DNA of 64,000 nucleotides from Nocardioides sp. REDSEA-S33_B3 (GCA_001627335.1 LUPK01000059.1:62001-126000); one strand, 5' to 3'; counted from the first letter of the stretch, positions 27,252 through 35,911 are shown. Program-made: numbers and translations. Notes: generated by a model not told the origin, from the letters alone.

Positions 27252-28001
27252 GTGCCCCCCGCGTCCACGCCCCCGTCCCGACCTGCCCGCGCGCTGTCCG
27301 CTCTCCGCGGCGGGCTGCGGACGCCCCGGGGCGCATGGACCGGCGGTGCGCTCGTCCTCCTGGTCGCCGTGGTGCTCACCGTGGTCCTGCTGACCCGGGG
27401 TGAGGGCGGGCCCACCCCTGCTGCCCCGGCGCCCACGTCGCCCAGCAGCACCACGACGGGGCCACCCGGCGTCGACACGACCGAGGACGCGACGTACGCC
27501 TCCGCTCGACCGGGGTACCCCGACCGGCTGGTGGTTCCCGCGCTGGACGTCGACGCCCCGATCCGTCCGATCAGGGCGCCGGATCGCACCCTGGTGCCTC
27601 CCGCCGACCCCCAGGTCCTCGGCTGGTGGGCCGACGGCGCCCGGCCCGGGGCCGACACCGGCAGCGCCCTGGTGGTCGGGCACACGGTGCACACCGGCGG
27701 TGGCGCCCTCGACGACCTCGAGACCCTCGCGGAGGGTGACGAGGTCCTGGTGCACAGCCACCGTGGCTCGGGGGAAGAGGGCCCGGAGCGGACCGAGAGC
27801 TACGTGGTGCAGGACGTCGAGGTCTATCGCAAGGGCACCCTGGCCCGTCGCGCCGCCGACCTGTTCAGCCAGGAGGTCGACGGCCGCCTGGTGCTGCTCA
27901 CCTGCGAGGACTGGGACGGCACCCGCTACCTCTCCAACGTGGTGGTCACCGCGGTGCCGGCCGCCGACGAGGACGACTCCGAGGGCACCGCCCGTGGCTG
28001 A
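27252..28001 (+). CDS. class F sortase
   Basis: A 249-residue protein with one N-terminal membrane helix (about residues 33-48), a Pro/Thr/Ser-rich linker and a sortase barrel. The catalytic residues are visible: His in VVGHTVHTGG, Cys in LLTCEDWDG and Arg in TRYLSNVVV. The absence of extra domains and the actinobacterial context fit class F, which are single-gene sortases with largely unknown substrates. No LPXTG-type substrate is encoded next to it. The GTG has a CACAGT box six bases upstream, a weak match to the pattern seen elsewhere. Confidence 0.87.
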   Translation: MPPASTPPSRPARALSALRGGLRTPRGAWTGGALVLLVAVVLTVVLLTRGEGGPTPAAPAPTSPSSTTTGPPGVDTTEDATYASARPGYPDRLVVPALDVDAPIRPIRAPDRTLVPPADPQVLGWWADGARPGADTGSALVVGHTVHTGGGALDDLETLAEGDEVLVHSHRGSGEEGPERTESYVVQDVEVYRKGTLARRAADLFSQEVDGRLVLLTCEDWDGTRYLSNVVVTAVPAADEDDSEGTARG

Positions 28002-28941
28002 GGACCCCGTGGTCGACGAGGCAGCGACGCTCGACCCGGCGGTGCTCGACCTGCTGCTCGCCGAGGCCGAGCGCGACCGCACCGGCGTCATCGCGACGCC
28101 GCCCGAGTGGGCGGCCGTGGTCTCGGTGGAGCGGGTGAGCCTGGTCAGCGGGGTGCACGACCCCGGGACGCTGCGGCTGCTCCTGCAGGGGCAGGCGGAG
28201 GGGGACGTGCTCGTCGAGGTGCAGCGGGCGTGGGCGCGGGTGGCCGACACGGTGCAGCGCAACCGCATGGGCCGCTCCCCGGACGCCGGTGCCTCGCACC
28301 GCGACGCGGGGCACCACTCGGTGACCACTGATGCCGAGCGTCTTCGTGCCGCACTGCGGGCAGCCCACCGGACCTTCGAGGCCGAGGCCTACTACCGCGC
28401 GAGGTACTCCGATCGCGGCGCGCGCTTCGCCGGCACCGACTCCGCGTGGCTCGTGACGCTGGGCGACCTGCCGACCGACGGGTGCCTCGGCCAGGTCGCC
28501 TGGCTCTCCCGGGTGCTCGCGACGCGTGGGATGCCGAGCTGGCTCCTCGAGCGCCACCTCGGCGACCTCGCCGCCGAGCTGGAGGCGGCCTGTGGTGCTG
28601 GTGCGGCGGGCACGCTGCCGGAGGCGGCCGCGCACCTGCGCAGCACCCGCGTGGCCGTCGCGGGAGATGACGACCTCACGCAGGCGGCGGACCGCCTGCG
28701 TGCGGAGACCGGGGCTGCCGAGCCGCTCGCGGGGGCGGCAGCACTGGTCCTGGCGGCTGGCGCGGACGTCGCTGCCGGCGTGACCGGCTCGTGGGCGCCG
28801 TGCGTGGACTGGCTGACCGACGCGGACCGGTGCGACCCCGACGCCGCGGCCTGGCTGCGGGCCGAAGCGGCACGGATCGCACCGGACGGCGGCGTCAGTG
28901 CTGGTAGGTCCCGTGGACGATCGCGCGCCCAGCGGTCTTGA
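27994..28941 (+). CDS. uncharacterised alpha-helical protein
   Basis: A 315-residue protein that overlaps the sortase gene by eight bases at its GTG start. No signal peptide or membrane helix is seen. The first 100 residues are acidic and contain [21 protein letters not shown]; the rest is Ala/Leu-rich and helical, with a block [27 protein letters not shown] that resembles helix pairs in bacterial sensory or globin-like helical domains. I do not recognise a family. The last 15 codons run through the end of the YbhB gene on the other strand, giving an Arg/Ser-rich tail that may not be functional. Confidence 0.6.
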   Translation: MAEDPVVDEAATLDPAVLDLLLAEAERDRTGVIATPPEWAAVVSVERVSLVSGVHDPGTLRLLLQGQAEGDVLVEVQRAWARVADTVQRNRMGRSPDAGASHRDAGHHSVTTDAERLRAALRAAHRTFEAEAYYRARYSDRGARFAGTDSAWLVTLGDLPTDGCLGQVAWLSRVLATRGMPSWLLERHLGDLAAELEAACGAGAAGTLPEAAAHLRSTRVAVAGDDDLTQAADRLRAETGAAEPLAGAAALVLAAGADVAAGVTGSWAPCVDWLTDADRCDPDAAAWLRAEAARIAPDGGVSAGRSRGRSRAQRS

Positions 28942-29425
28942 AGACCAGGTTGAAGGACACGACCGCCGGGCTGGCGTCGGAGTCGACCCCGAGGGTCTCC
29001 TCGGTCACCGCGTGCACCACGAAGAAGTAGCGGTGCACCTGGTCGCCCTCGGGTGGGGCGGCACCCATGAACGCCTTCGGGCCGCCGTCGTTGCGGCACA
29101 TGAAGGCCGACCCCGGGAGGTCGGCGTCCTCGGCGCCGAGGCCCGCGGGCAGCTCGGTGCAGTCGGCCGGCAGGTCGACCAGGACCCAGTGCCAGAAGCC
29201 GCTGGGGGTGGGTGCATCGGGGTCGAAGCAGGTCACGGTGTAGCTCTTCGTGCCCTCGGGGCCCGGCTCCCACGACAGGTGCGGTGAGGTGTTGCCCTCG
29301 GCGGCCACCTGCGCCGGGGCCAGCGGCTGGCCGTCGGTCACGTCGTCGCTGCGCACCGAGAAGGACGGCACGCTCGGCAGCAGGTCGTACGGGTTCGGGG
29401 TGACAGGTCGATCCAGGGACGTCAT
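28895..29425 (-). CDS. YbhB/YbcL family (PEBP-like) protein
   Basis: A 176-residue phosphatidylethanolamine-binding-protein fold. Motifs are [55 protein letters not shown] and FFVVHAV, which form the anion-binding pocket. There is no signal peptide. Bacterial relatives are small-molecule or phosphate-ester binders of unclear role. A minus-strand TAGGTT (29432-29437) precedes the ATG by six bases. Its 3' end overlaps the opposite-strand gene 27994-28941 by 47 bases. Confidence 0.9.
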   Translation of the reverse strand: MTSLDRPVTPNPYDLLPSVPSFSVRSDDVTDGQPLAPAQVAAEGNTSPHLSWEPGPEGTKSYTVTCFDPDAPTPSGFWHWVLVDLPADCTELPAGLGAEDADLPGSAFMCRNDGGPKAFMGAAPPEGDQVHRYFFVVHAVTEETLGVDSDASPAVVSFNLVFKTAGRAIVHGTYQH

Positions 29426-29509
29426 AGCGCGAACCTAGTCCGGCGCCGACACGTGGACCACCACCCGGGCAGTGCGATCGGGTCGCTCCGGCCGCGGGAG
29501 GATGGGGGC

Positions 29510-30742
29510 ATGCTCGGAGACCACACGGACGCCCCGCCGTACCCCGTCGGACTGCGCCTGGCCGGACGCCGGGTCGTCGTGGTGGGCGGCGGCCACGTCG
29601 CCCAGCGCCGGGTACCCGCCCTCATCGGCGCGGGTGCGGACGTCCTGCTGGTCTCGCCCGAGGTGACTCCCGCCCTCGAGGGGCTGGCGGGGGAGGTCAC
29701 CTGGGTCGAGCGCCGCTTCGAGCTCGCCGACCTCGAGGACGCGTGGTACGTCGTCGCGGCGACCGACGACCCGGAGACCAACGCGCTGGTCTCGGAGGAG
29801 TGCGAGCGCCGACGGATCTTCTGCGTCCGCGCCGACGACGCCGCCGGGGGGACGGCCTGGACCCCGGCGGTCGGTCGCCACGGCGGGCTCACCGTCGCGG
29901 TGCTGGCCAACCGGGAGCCCCGCAAGTCCGCCGGGGTCCGTGACGAGATCATGACGGCGCTCCGTGACGGCACCCTGACCGCACGCACCACCCTGGACAC
30001 CACCGCCGGCGTGGTCCTGGTCGGTGGTGGTCCCGGCGACCCGGAGCTCGCCACGGTGGCCGCCCGGCACGCGCTCGCCTCGGCCGACGTCGTGGTGGCG
30101 GACCGGCTGGCGCCCCGCGAGCTGCTCGACGAGCTGCCCGCCCACGTCGAGCTCGTGGACGTGGCCAAGCTGCCCCGTGGACGCTCGGCCACCCAGGAGG
30201 CCATCAACGAGGTCATCGTCGCGCGTGCCCGGGAGGGCAAGCGGGTCGTGCGCTTCAAGGGCGGCGACGGCTTCGTCTTCGGTCGCGGCTACGAGGAGGT
30301 GCTGGCCTGCCAGGCCGCCGGGGTGCCCGTCACGGTCGTGCCCGGCCTCACCTCCTCGATCGCCGTGCCTGCGTCGGTGGGCATCCCCGTCACCCACCGG
30401 GGCGTGGCGCACGAGTTCACCGTCATCTCCGGGCACCTGCCGCCGGGTCACCCCGACTCGCTCGTCGCCTGGGACGCCGTCGCCCGGATGCGCGGCACCG
30501 TCGTGCTGCTCATGGCGGTCGAGAACGCCCCGGCCATCGCCGAGGCGCTGCTCGACGGAGGACGCGAGCCGACCACACCGGTGGCGGTCATCCAGGAGGG
30601 GACGATGCCGGGGGAGCGCACCGTGCTCTCCACGCTCGCCATGCTGGCCACCGACCTGGCCGAGCACGCTGTGCGGCCGCCGGCGATCATCGTCGTGGGG
30701 GACGTCGTCGGCGTCGCGCGCCCCGGTCACTACCGTTCGTGA
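29510..30742 (+). CDS. cysG: siroheme synthase CysG (dehydrogenase/ferrochelatase plus uroporphyrinogen-III methyltransferase)
   Basis: A 410-residue fusion. The N-terminal 155 residues form the precorrin-2 dehydrogenase/ferrochelatase part (VVVVGGGHVAQRRV, then ATDDPETNALVSEEC). The C-terminal part is uroporphyrinogen-III C-methyltransferase with VVLVGGGPGDPEL, ADVVVADRLAP, RFKGGDGFVFGRGYEE and VTHRGVAHEF. Together they make siroheme for sulfite and nitrite reductases. ATG 29510 is chosen because GGGAGG lies about eight bases upstream. The next gene begins one base after the stop. Confidence 0.93.
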   Translation: MLGDHTDAPPYPVGLRLAGRRVVVVGGGHVAQRRVPALIGAGADVLLVSPEVTPALEGLAGEVTWVERRFELADLEDAWYVVAATDDPETNALVSEECERRRIFCVRADDAAGGTAWTPAVGRHGGLTVAVLANREPRKSAGVRDEIMTALRDGTLTARTTLDTTAGVVLVGGGPGDPELATVAARHALASADVVVADRLAPRELLDELPAHVELVDVAKLPRGRSATQEAINEVIVARAREGKRVVRFKGGDGFVFGRGYEEVLACQAAGVPVTVVPGLTSSIAVPASVGIPVTHRGVAHEFTVISGHLPPGHPDSLVAWDAVARMRGTVVLLMAVENAPAIAEALLDGGREPTTPVAVIQEGTMPGERTVLSTLAMLATDLAEHAVRPPAIIVVGDVVGVARPGHYRS

Positions 30743-30743
30743 C

Positions 30744-31547
30744 GTGGCACGACTGATCGAGATCGACGACCCGGCCGACCCCAGGCTGGCCGACTACCGC
30801 GACCTGCGCGACGTCCAGCTGCGACGTGCCCTGGAGGCCGAGCACGGGCTCTTCCTCGCCGAGGGCGAGAAGGTCGTCCGCCGTGCGGTCGAGGGCGGCT
30901 TCGAGGCGCGGTCGTTCCTGATGGCGCCGCGGTGGCTCGACGGCCTCGCCGACGTCCTCGACGCCTCCGACGCGCCCTGCTACGTGCTGTCCGAGGCGCT
31001 CGCCGAGAGGGTGACCGGCTTCCACGTGCACCGTGGGGCGCTGGCCTCGCTGCACCGGCGCCCCGACCCCTCGCTGGAGTCGGTGATCGACGGGGCCCGC
31101 TTCGTGCTGGTCCTCGAGGACCTCGTCGACCACACCAACGTCGGTGCCGCCTTCCGCTCCGGTGCCGCCCTGGGCGTGGACGCCGTACTGCTCAGCCCCC
31201 GGTGCGCCGACCCGCTCTACCGCAGGGCCGTCAAGGTGGGCATGGGGGCGGTGTTCTCGCTGCCCTGGACCCGGGTGCCGGACTGGTACGACGCGCTGCC
31301 GACCTTGGCCGGCCACGGGTTCACCAGCGTGGCGCTGACCCTCGCGCCCGACGCCGTACCCCTGGAGGAGGCGGTGGCCGGCCTCGACCGGGTCGCCCTG
31401 GTGCTGGGCTCGGAGGGGCACGGGCTGACCTCGCGCTGGGAGCAGTCGGCCGACCGGCGGGCCATCATCCCGATGGCGGCCGGCATCGACTCGCTCAACG
31501 TCGCCGCCGCCGCAGCGGTCGCCTGCTACGTCACCGCGCGCCGCTGA
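30744..31547 (+). CDS. TrmH/SpoU family RNA 2'-O-methyltransferase
   Basis: A 267-residue enzyme with an N-terminal substrate-binding domain and a C-terminal SPOUT knot. Visible motifs are LEDLVDHTNVGAAFRSGAALGVD (motif 1, with Asn and Arg), VLGSEGHGL (motif 2) and IPMAAGIDSLNVAAAAAV (motif 3). It methylates ribose in rRNA or tRNA; the target cannot be named. The GTG is one base after the cysG stop, but TACCGT (30731-30736) at the end of cysG also lies seven bases before it, so a separate leaderless transcript is possible. Confidence 0.9.
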   Translation: MARLIEIDDPADPRLADYRDLRDVQLRRALEAEHGLFLAEGEKVVRRAVEGGFEARSFLMAPRWLDGLADVLDASDAPCYVLSEALAERVTGFHVHRGALASLHRRPDPSLESVIDGARFVLVLEDLVDHTNVGAAFRSGAALGVDAVLLSPRCADPLYRRAVKVGMGAVFSLPWTRVPDWYDALPTLAGHGFTSVALTLAPDAVPLEEAVAGLDRVALVLGSEGHGLTSRWEQSADRRAIIPMAAGIDSLNVAAAAAVACYVTARR

Positions 31548-31572
31548 GGTCGCCGCCGACGAGGCGTCCGGC

Positions 31573-32169
31573 TCAGCCCTCGGCGGGCCAGCCCGGCGGG
31601 AAGTCCTCGACCTGCTTGTCGTGCTCCTTGGTGAGCTTCTTGCGGGCCTTGGTCGAGAGCCGGTCGCCGAAGACCGTGCCGCGGGTGTGGTCGGTCTCGT
31701 GCTGCAGGCAGCGGGCGAGGAGCCCGTCGCCCTCGAAGGAGACGGGGGAGCCGTCGAGCCCCTGACCGGTGACCGAGGCCCGGTCGGGACGGGCGCACTC
31801 CACGAACGCGCCGGGGAAGGACAGGCAGCCCTCGTCGGCGTCGTCGAGGTGCCGGTCGCGGCCCTCGGGCAGGGTGAGCTCGGGGTTGCACACGACGCCC
31901 ACGGTGCGCTCGCCGGACTCGTCGGGGCAGTCGAAGACGAACACCGCGGCGTCGACGCCGATCTGGCAGGCGGCGAGCCCGACCCCGTCGGCGGCGTACA
32001 TCGTGGCGACCATGTCGGCGACCAGGGAGCGCAGCTCCTCGTCGAAGACCGTGACCGGTTGCTGCGGGCGGTGCATCACCGGCGTGCCCCAGCGGGTGAT
32101 GGGTCGCACGGTGCCCCCGGTGGGGAGCTGACCGTACGGCGCGTGCTCGGGCGGCGGGATCTCGGACAT
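31573..32169 (-). CDS. def: peptide deformylase
   Basis: A 198-residue enzyme that removes the formyl group from new proteins. The three metal motifs are present: GVGLAACQIG, EGCLSFPG (Cys ligand) and QHETDHTRG (two His ligands and the catalytic Glu). The C-terminus has a basic helical extension with KARKKLTKEHDKQ, common in actinobacterial deformylases. ATG 32169 is preferred over an upstream start because TAGGAT (minus strand) ends seven bases before it. It faces the TrmH gene with 25 bases between stops, and is divergent from the acyl-CoA dehydrogenase operon. Confidence 0.93.
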   Translation of the reverse strand: MSEIPPPEHAPYGQLPTGGTVRPITRWGTPVMHRPQQPVTVFDEELRSLVADMVATMYAADGVGLAACQIGVDAAVFVFDCPDESGERTVGVVCNPELTLPEGRDRHLDDADEGCLSFPGAFVECARPDRASVTGQGLDGSPVSFEGDGLLARCLQHETDHTRGTVFGDRLSTKARKKLTKEHDKQVEDFPPGWPAEG

Positions 32170-32238
32170 GCGGGCGATCCTAGGAAGACGGACGCATGGC
32201 GCTGTGACCGGCTCCACGAGACGACCTGTAGCGCTATG

Positions 32239-32257
32239 TGTAACTCACAGTTACATT
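32239..32257 (+). promoter_or_regulatory. operator-like palindrome overlapping a -10 box
   Basis: TGTAACT-CAC-AGTTACA (32239-32255) is a perfect 7-bp inverted repeat with a three-base centre. Its right arm overlaps TACATT (32252-32257), a -10-like box that ends six bases before the ATG of the acyl-CoA dehydrogenase gene. A dimeric repressor bound here would block the promoter. The size fits TetR- or GntR-type operators of fatty acid degradation, but the regulator is not in the window. Confidence 0.65.
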
Positions 32258-32263
32258 TCTGGC

Positions 32264-33637
32264 ATGGACATCGGCAAGAGCCTCATGACGCGCCTGTCGC
32301 CCGGCGGCAGGCACGGGCTGGCCAGCTCCGAGCAGCGTGACCCCATCGGGTACGCCGTCGCGGCGCTGAACAAGCTGGCCCAGAGCGACCTCCTCGACCG
32401 CGTCGGCCTGCGCAAGCAGGCCGAGCAGGTCGTCTTCACCAGCACCCGCGAGGGCTTCAGGACGGTGACGGCCGCGAGCCGCCAGTTCAAGAAGGCCGGC
32501 GGCAAGGGCGCGGGCACCCGCGCTCCCGCGGCGCCGCGCAAGGGCGTCTTCGACCTCACGCCCACCGAGGACGAGCAGATGCTCGTCGACGTGGTCTCGG
32601 AGTACGCCGAGGAGGTCGTCCGCCCCGCCGCCGCCGAGGCGAACGAGGCCTGTGAGACCCCGGAGGGCGTCCTGAAGGCCGGCCTGGAGATCGGCCTGCC
32701 GATCCTCGGCGTGCCCGAGGCGCTCGGCGGCATCTCCGAGGAGCGTTCGGCGATGGCCGGCACCCTGGTGGCCGAGGCGCTGTCGAGGGGCGACATGGGC
32801 ATCGCGCTGGCCGCGCTCGGCCCCGGCTCGGTCGCGACCGCGCTCGGCCTGTGGGGCACCGAGGCCCAGCAGCAGACCTACCTGCCGGCCTTCACCGAGG
32901 ATGCCGCTCCTGCCGCCGCCCTCGCGCTGCAGGAGCCCACGGTCCTCTTCGACGTGCTGAAGCCGTCGACCACTGCCCGGAAGACCGCCGAGGGCTACGT
33001 CCTCGACGGCACCAAGGCCGGCGTCGTGCGCGGCGCCGAGGCCGAGCTCTTCGTCGTGGGTGCCGCGCTCGAGGGCAAGCCCGTGCTGTTCCTGGTCGAG
33101 TCCTCGACCGCCGGCCTGACCGTCGAGGCCGAGCCGTCCATGGGTGTGCGCGCGGCCTCGCTGGCCACGCTGCGCCTCGAGGGCGTCACCGTCCCGACCG
33201 ACGCCGTGCTCGGCGCGACCGACGGGTCGACCTACACCGAGTGCGTCCGGCTCTCCCGCCTCGCCTGGTGCGCCCTCGCGGTCGGCACCGGCCAGGCCGT
33301 GCTCGACTACGTCACGCCGTACGTCAAGACCCGTGAGGCGTTCGGCGAGCCGATCGCCCACCGCCAGTCGGTGGCGTTCATGGTCGCGAACATCGCGATC
33401 GAGCTGCAGGCGATGCGTCTGCTCACCTACAAGGCCGCCGGCCGCGCCGCCGCCGGCCAGGAGTTCACCCGCGAGGTCGCGCTGGCCCGCAAGCTGTGCG
33501 CCGAGAAGGGGATGGCCATCGGCAACGACGGCGTCCAGCTGCTCGGTGGTCACGGATTCGTCAAGGAGCACCCGGTCGAGCGGTGGTACCGCGACCTGCG
33601 TGCCGTCGGTGTCATGGAAGGTGCGGTGCTCGTCTAA
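32264..33637 (+). CDS. acyl-CoA dehydrogenase, first of a pair
   Basis: A 457-residue protein with about 95 N-terminal residues rich in Lys/Arg and Ala before the acyl-CoA dehydrogenase fold (TPTEDEQMLVDVVSEYAEEVVRP). FAD-type features are the middle-domain strands and KTREAFGEPIAHRQSVAFMVAN. The probable catalytic Glu is in the C-terminal VMEGAVLV, where the protein ends, so the usual helix after the active site is missing. The two-gene layout resembles the mycobacterial fadE24-fadE23 pair; substrate unknown. ATG 32264 is set by the TACATT box. It likely works together with the next gene, perhaps as a heteromer. Confidence 0.85.
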   Translation: MDIGKSLMTRLSPGGRHGLASSEQRDPIGYAVAALNKLAQSDLLDRVGLRKQAEQVVFTSTREGFRTVTAASRQFKKAGGKGAGTRAPAAPRKGVFDLTPTEDEQMLVDVVSEYAEEVVRPAAAEANEACETPEGVLKAGLEIGLPILGVPEALGGISEERSAMAGTLVAEALSRGDMGIALAALGPGSVATALGLWGTEAQQQTYLPAFTEDAAPAAALALQEPTVLFDVLKPSTTARKTAEGYVLDGTKAGVVRGAEAELFVVGAALEGKPVLFLVESSTAGLTVEAEPSMGVRAASLATLRLEGVTVPTDAVLGATDGSTYTECVRLSRLAWCALAVGTGQAVLDYVTPYVKTREAFGEPIAHRQSVAFMVANIAIELQAMRLLTYKAAGRAAAGQEFTREVALARKLCAEKGMAIGNDGVQLLGGHGFVKEHPVERWYRDLRAVGVMEGAVLV

Positions 33638-33638
33638 G

Positions 33639-33691
33639 CCCTTCCAGCTTTTCGATCCCCCGCTTCGCTCCTCCTCGAAAACCCGGAAGGG
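33639..33691 (+). other. hairpin in the spacer between the two acyl-CoA dehydrogenase genes
   Basis: Two nested perfect 7-bp arms, CCCTTCC (33639-33645) with GGAAGGG (33685-33691) and TTTTCGA (33649-33655) with TCGAAAA (33675-33681), are separated by 3-base internal loops. The top loop carries CTTCGCTCCTCC (33663-33674), the same 12-base word as in the sufC-sufS spacer. The element starts just after the TAA stop. It may modulate expression of the second gene or protect the mRNA. Confidence 0.6.
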
Positions 33692-33703
33692 AACCCGAAG
33701 ACA

Positions 33704-34924
33704 GTGCCCATTTCTCTGGATGACCCCAAGAAGCTCAAGCCGCTGGCCTCGCAGGCCCACCAGGTCGCGATGAACATGCTGCGTCCCATCTCGCGCAAGT
33801 ACGACCGCGCCGAGCACGCCTACCCCACCGAGCTGGACATGCTCGCGTCGATGATCGACGGGCTCTCGGAGTCCGGCGCGTCCGAGGGTGCGGGTGCCGC
33901 CGGCGTACGCCGCGACGAGAAGCCCGAGGAGAAGCAGGAGGGCACCAAGAACGGCGCCAACCTCGCCTCGGTGATGTCCATCGCCGAGATGTGCTGGGGC
34001 GACGTGGGCCTGCTGCTCTCGATGCCGCGCCAGGGCCTCGGCAACTCCGCCATCGCCTCGGTCGCGAACGACGAGCAGTCCGAGCGCTTCGCCGGGGTGT
34101 GGGCCGGCATGGCGATCACCGAGCCGGGCGTGGGGTCGGACTCGGCCAACATCAAGACCACGGCGGTCCTCGACGGTGACGAGTACGTCATCAACGGCGA
34201 GAAGATCTACGTGACCTCCGGTGACCGGGCCGACCACATCGTGGTGTGGGCGACGCTGGACCGCGAGCTCGGTCGCGCCGCGATCAAGTCGTTCGTCGTC
34301 GCCAAGGGCACGCCGGGCATGCGGGTCGAGCGCCTCGAGCACAAGCTCGGCATCCGTGCCTCCGACACCGCGGCCATCATCTTCGAGGACTGCCGGGTGC
34401 CGAAGGAGAACCTCCTCGGCTCCCCGGAGATCGACACCAAGCAGGGCTTCGCCGGCGCGATGGCGACCTTCGACAACACCCGCCCGCTGGTGGCCTCGAT
34501 GGCCGTCGGCTGCGCCAAGGCCGCGCTCGACCTGACCCGCGACCTGCTCACGCAGGCCGGTGTCGAGATCGACTACGACCGGCCGGCCCACGTCCAGTCC
34601 GCCGCCGCGGCGAAGTACCTCCAGATGGAGGCCGACTGGGAGGGTGCCCGGCTGCTGATGATGCAGGCCGCGTGGATGGCCGACAACCGCGAGCCCAACA
34701 GCCTCGAGGCGTCGATGGCCAAGGCCAAGGCCGGCCGGGTCGGCTCCGACATCACGCTGTCCTGCGTCGAGCTGTGCGGCTCGGTGGGCTACTCCGAGGG
34801 CGAGCTGCTCGAGAAGTGGGCCCGCGACTCCAAGATCCTCGACATCTTCGAGGGCACCCAGCAGATCCAGCAGCTGATCATCGCCCGCCGCATCCTGGGC
34901 CTCTCCAGCGCCGAGCTGAAGTAG
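33704..34924 (+). CDS. acyl-CoA dehydrogenase, second of a pair
   Basis: A 406-residue protein with the normal three-domain acyl-CoA dehydrogenase structure. Conserved segments are WAGMAITEPGVGSDSANIKTTA, YVINGEKIYVTSG, FEDCRVPKENLLG and the C-terminal ILDIFEGTQQIQQLIIARRILG, which contains the expected catalytic Glu. It should oxidise acyl-CoA thioesters using FAD and pass electrons to ETF. An acidic insert with DEKPEEKQEGTKNG near residues 68-83 is unusual. The GTG start follows the hairpin spacer. A very strong inverted repeat follows the stop. Confidence 0.88.
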   Translation: MPISLDDPKKLKPLASQAHQVAMNMLRPISRKYDRAEHAYPTELDMLASMIDGLSESGASEGAGAAGVRRDEKPEEKQEGTKNGANLASVMSIAEMCWGDVGLLLSMPRQGLGNSAIASVANDEQSERFAGVWAGMAITEPGVGSDSANIKTTAVLDGDEYVINGEKIYVTSGDRADHIVVWATLDRELGRAAIKSFVVAKGTPGMRVERLEHKLGIRASDTAAIIFEDCRVPKENLLGSPEIDTKQGFAGAMATFDNTRPLVASMAVGCAKAALDLTRDLLTQAGVEIDYDRPAHVQSAAAAKYLQMEADWEGARLLMMQAAWMADNREPNSLEASMAKAKAGRVGSDITLSCVELCGSVGYSEGELLEKWARDSKILDIFEGTQQIQQLIIARRILGLSSAELK

Positions 34925-34946
34925 TCCTCGGACCGGGTAGACGCAG

Positions 34947-34990
34947 TCGTGCCCCTCAGCGGGCGCCATGGCGCCCGCTGAGGGGCACGA
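34947..34990. terminator. 44-base perfect palindrome, bidirectional terminator
   Basis: Arms of 21 bases (34947-34967 and 34970-34990) match perfectly around the central AT. It sits between convergent stop codons at 34924 and 34997, so it can end transcription in both directions. It is the longest perfect palindrome I found in the window. Confidence 0.85.
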
Positions 34991-34996
34991 GTCGTT

Positions 34997-35506
34997 CTAC
35001 TCGGCGGCGCGCCGCAGGGTCTCGGTCTCGGCGGCGACCTGCTTGACGGTCGCCTCGTCGAGCAGCGGCTCCGCCTCGGCGAGGCCGGTGGCACCGTCGG
35101 TGCCGAGCTCCTCGGCCGGGGCGTCAGGGCCCTCGGGCTCCGGCGGGAGGGCGGAGGCCGGGGTCGGCTCGCTCTTCAGCGGTACGTCGGCGGCCCGGCG
35201 CTTCTTCGCAGCCGGCTTCGCGGCGGGCTTCGCGGCGGGCTTGCTGGCCGGCTCGGTGCCCGTCGTCACGCCCGGCGTGACCGGCTCAGGCTCGGGCGTC
35301 GGCTCTGGCTTCGGCTCGGGGGTGGGAGGCGGCCCCGGCACGACGGGCTCGGGCTCCACGGGCGGGGCGGTCGCGTCGGGCCGCACCAGGCGGCGTGCGC
35401 CCATCGTGAGGTGGGTGGCGACCGACAGGCCGGTGCGCACTCCCGCGCCGGCCACCGTGGTGGCGGACGAGGTCAGCTGGCGGGCGACGGTCATCAGGGC
35501 GCTCAA
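34997..35506 (-). CDS. Pro/Glu/Lys-rich low-complexity protein
   Basis: A 169-residue protein. Residues 1-45 are moderately hydrophobic and may form an amphipathic helix (TVARQLTSSATTVAGAGV). The rest is repetitive: PEPKPEPTPEPEP, three PAAK units, and acidic stretches. No enzyme motif is present. The start is set by AGGAG (35514-35518, minus) seven bases before a TTG at 35506; the alternative GTG at 35530 would place the ribosome binding site inside the coding region. A structural or envelope-spacer function is possible. Confidence 0.6.
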   Translation of the reverse strand: MSALMTVARQLTSSATTVAGAGVRTGLSVATHLTMGARRLVRPDATAPPVEPEPVVPGPPPTPEPKPEPTPEPEPVTPGVTTGTEPASKPAAKPAAKPAAKKRRAADVPLKSEPTPASALPPEPEGPDAPAEELGTDGATGLAEAEPLLDEATVKQVAAETETLRRAAE

Positions 35507-35548
35507 GGGGTGTCTCCTCTCGTCGGACACCTCGAGTCAAGCAAGCGA

Positions 35549-35594
35549 CGACGCCCCACCCATCACCCGGTCGAGCGGGGTGGGTGGGGCGTCG
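35549..35594 (-). terminator. terminator after the YiaA gene
   Basis: A 14-bp perfect stem (35549-35562 with 35581-35594) with an 18-base loop lies 24 bases downstream of the YiaA stop on the minus strand and before the next minus-strand gene. Confidence 0.7.
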
Positions 35595-35617
35595 CCGCGG
35601 ATGGGGCGCCGCGCGCG

Positions 35618-35911
35618 TCAGGAGACGGCGCGGAACGGGTCGTGCTCGGCCAGGATCTTGTCGACGCGCGCCTGGTCCAGGCGCATCGTGACCGAGGAGG
35701 ACTCCTGCTGGTCGCGGATGATCTTGGCGAGCGTGAACGCCGAGGTGGTCAGGTAGAGCGTGCCGAGACCGAGGAACGCGCGGACCCACGGGTCGACGGG
35801 CAGGTAGAGCACGGCGAAGACCATCGAGAGCAGCGCGATGGCGAAGGAGATCCAGGCCTGGGCCTGGAAGGCGGCGGTGGTGCGGGACGCAGGGGCGGTG
35901 TTGTTCGTCAT
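35618..35911 (-). CDS. YiaA/YiaB family two-helix membrane protein
   Basis: A 97-residue protein with two membrane helices (about residues 17-38 and 43-60) of the YiaAB pattern: AFQAQAWISFAIALLSM and FLGLGTLYLTTSAFTLAKIIRDQQE. Function is unknown for the family. It carries its own hairpin terminator and stands between galK and a low-complexity gene on the same strand. A G-rich stretch precedes the ATG, but no classical ribosome binding site is evident. Confidence 0.85.
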   Translation of the reverse strand: MTNNTAPASRTTAAFQAQAWISFAIALLSMVFAVLYLPVDPWVRAFLGLGTLYLTTSAFTLAKIIRDQQESSSVTMRLDQARVDKILAEHDPFRAVS

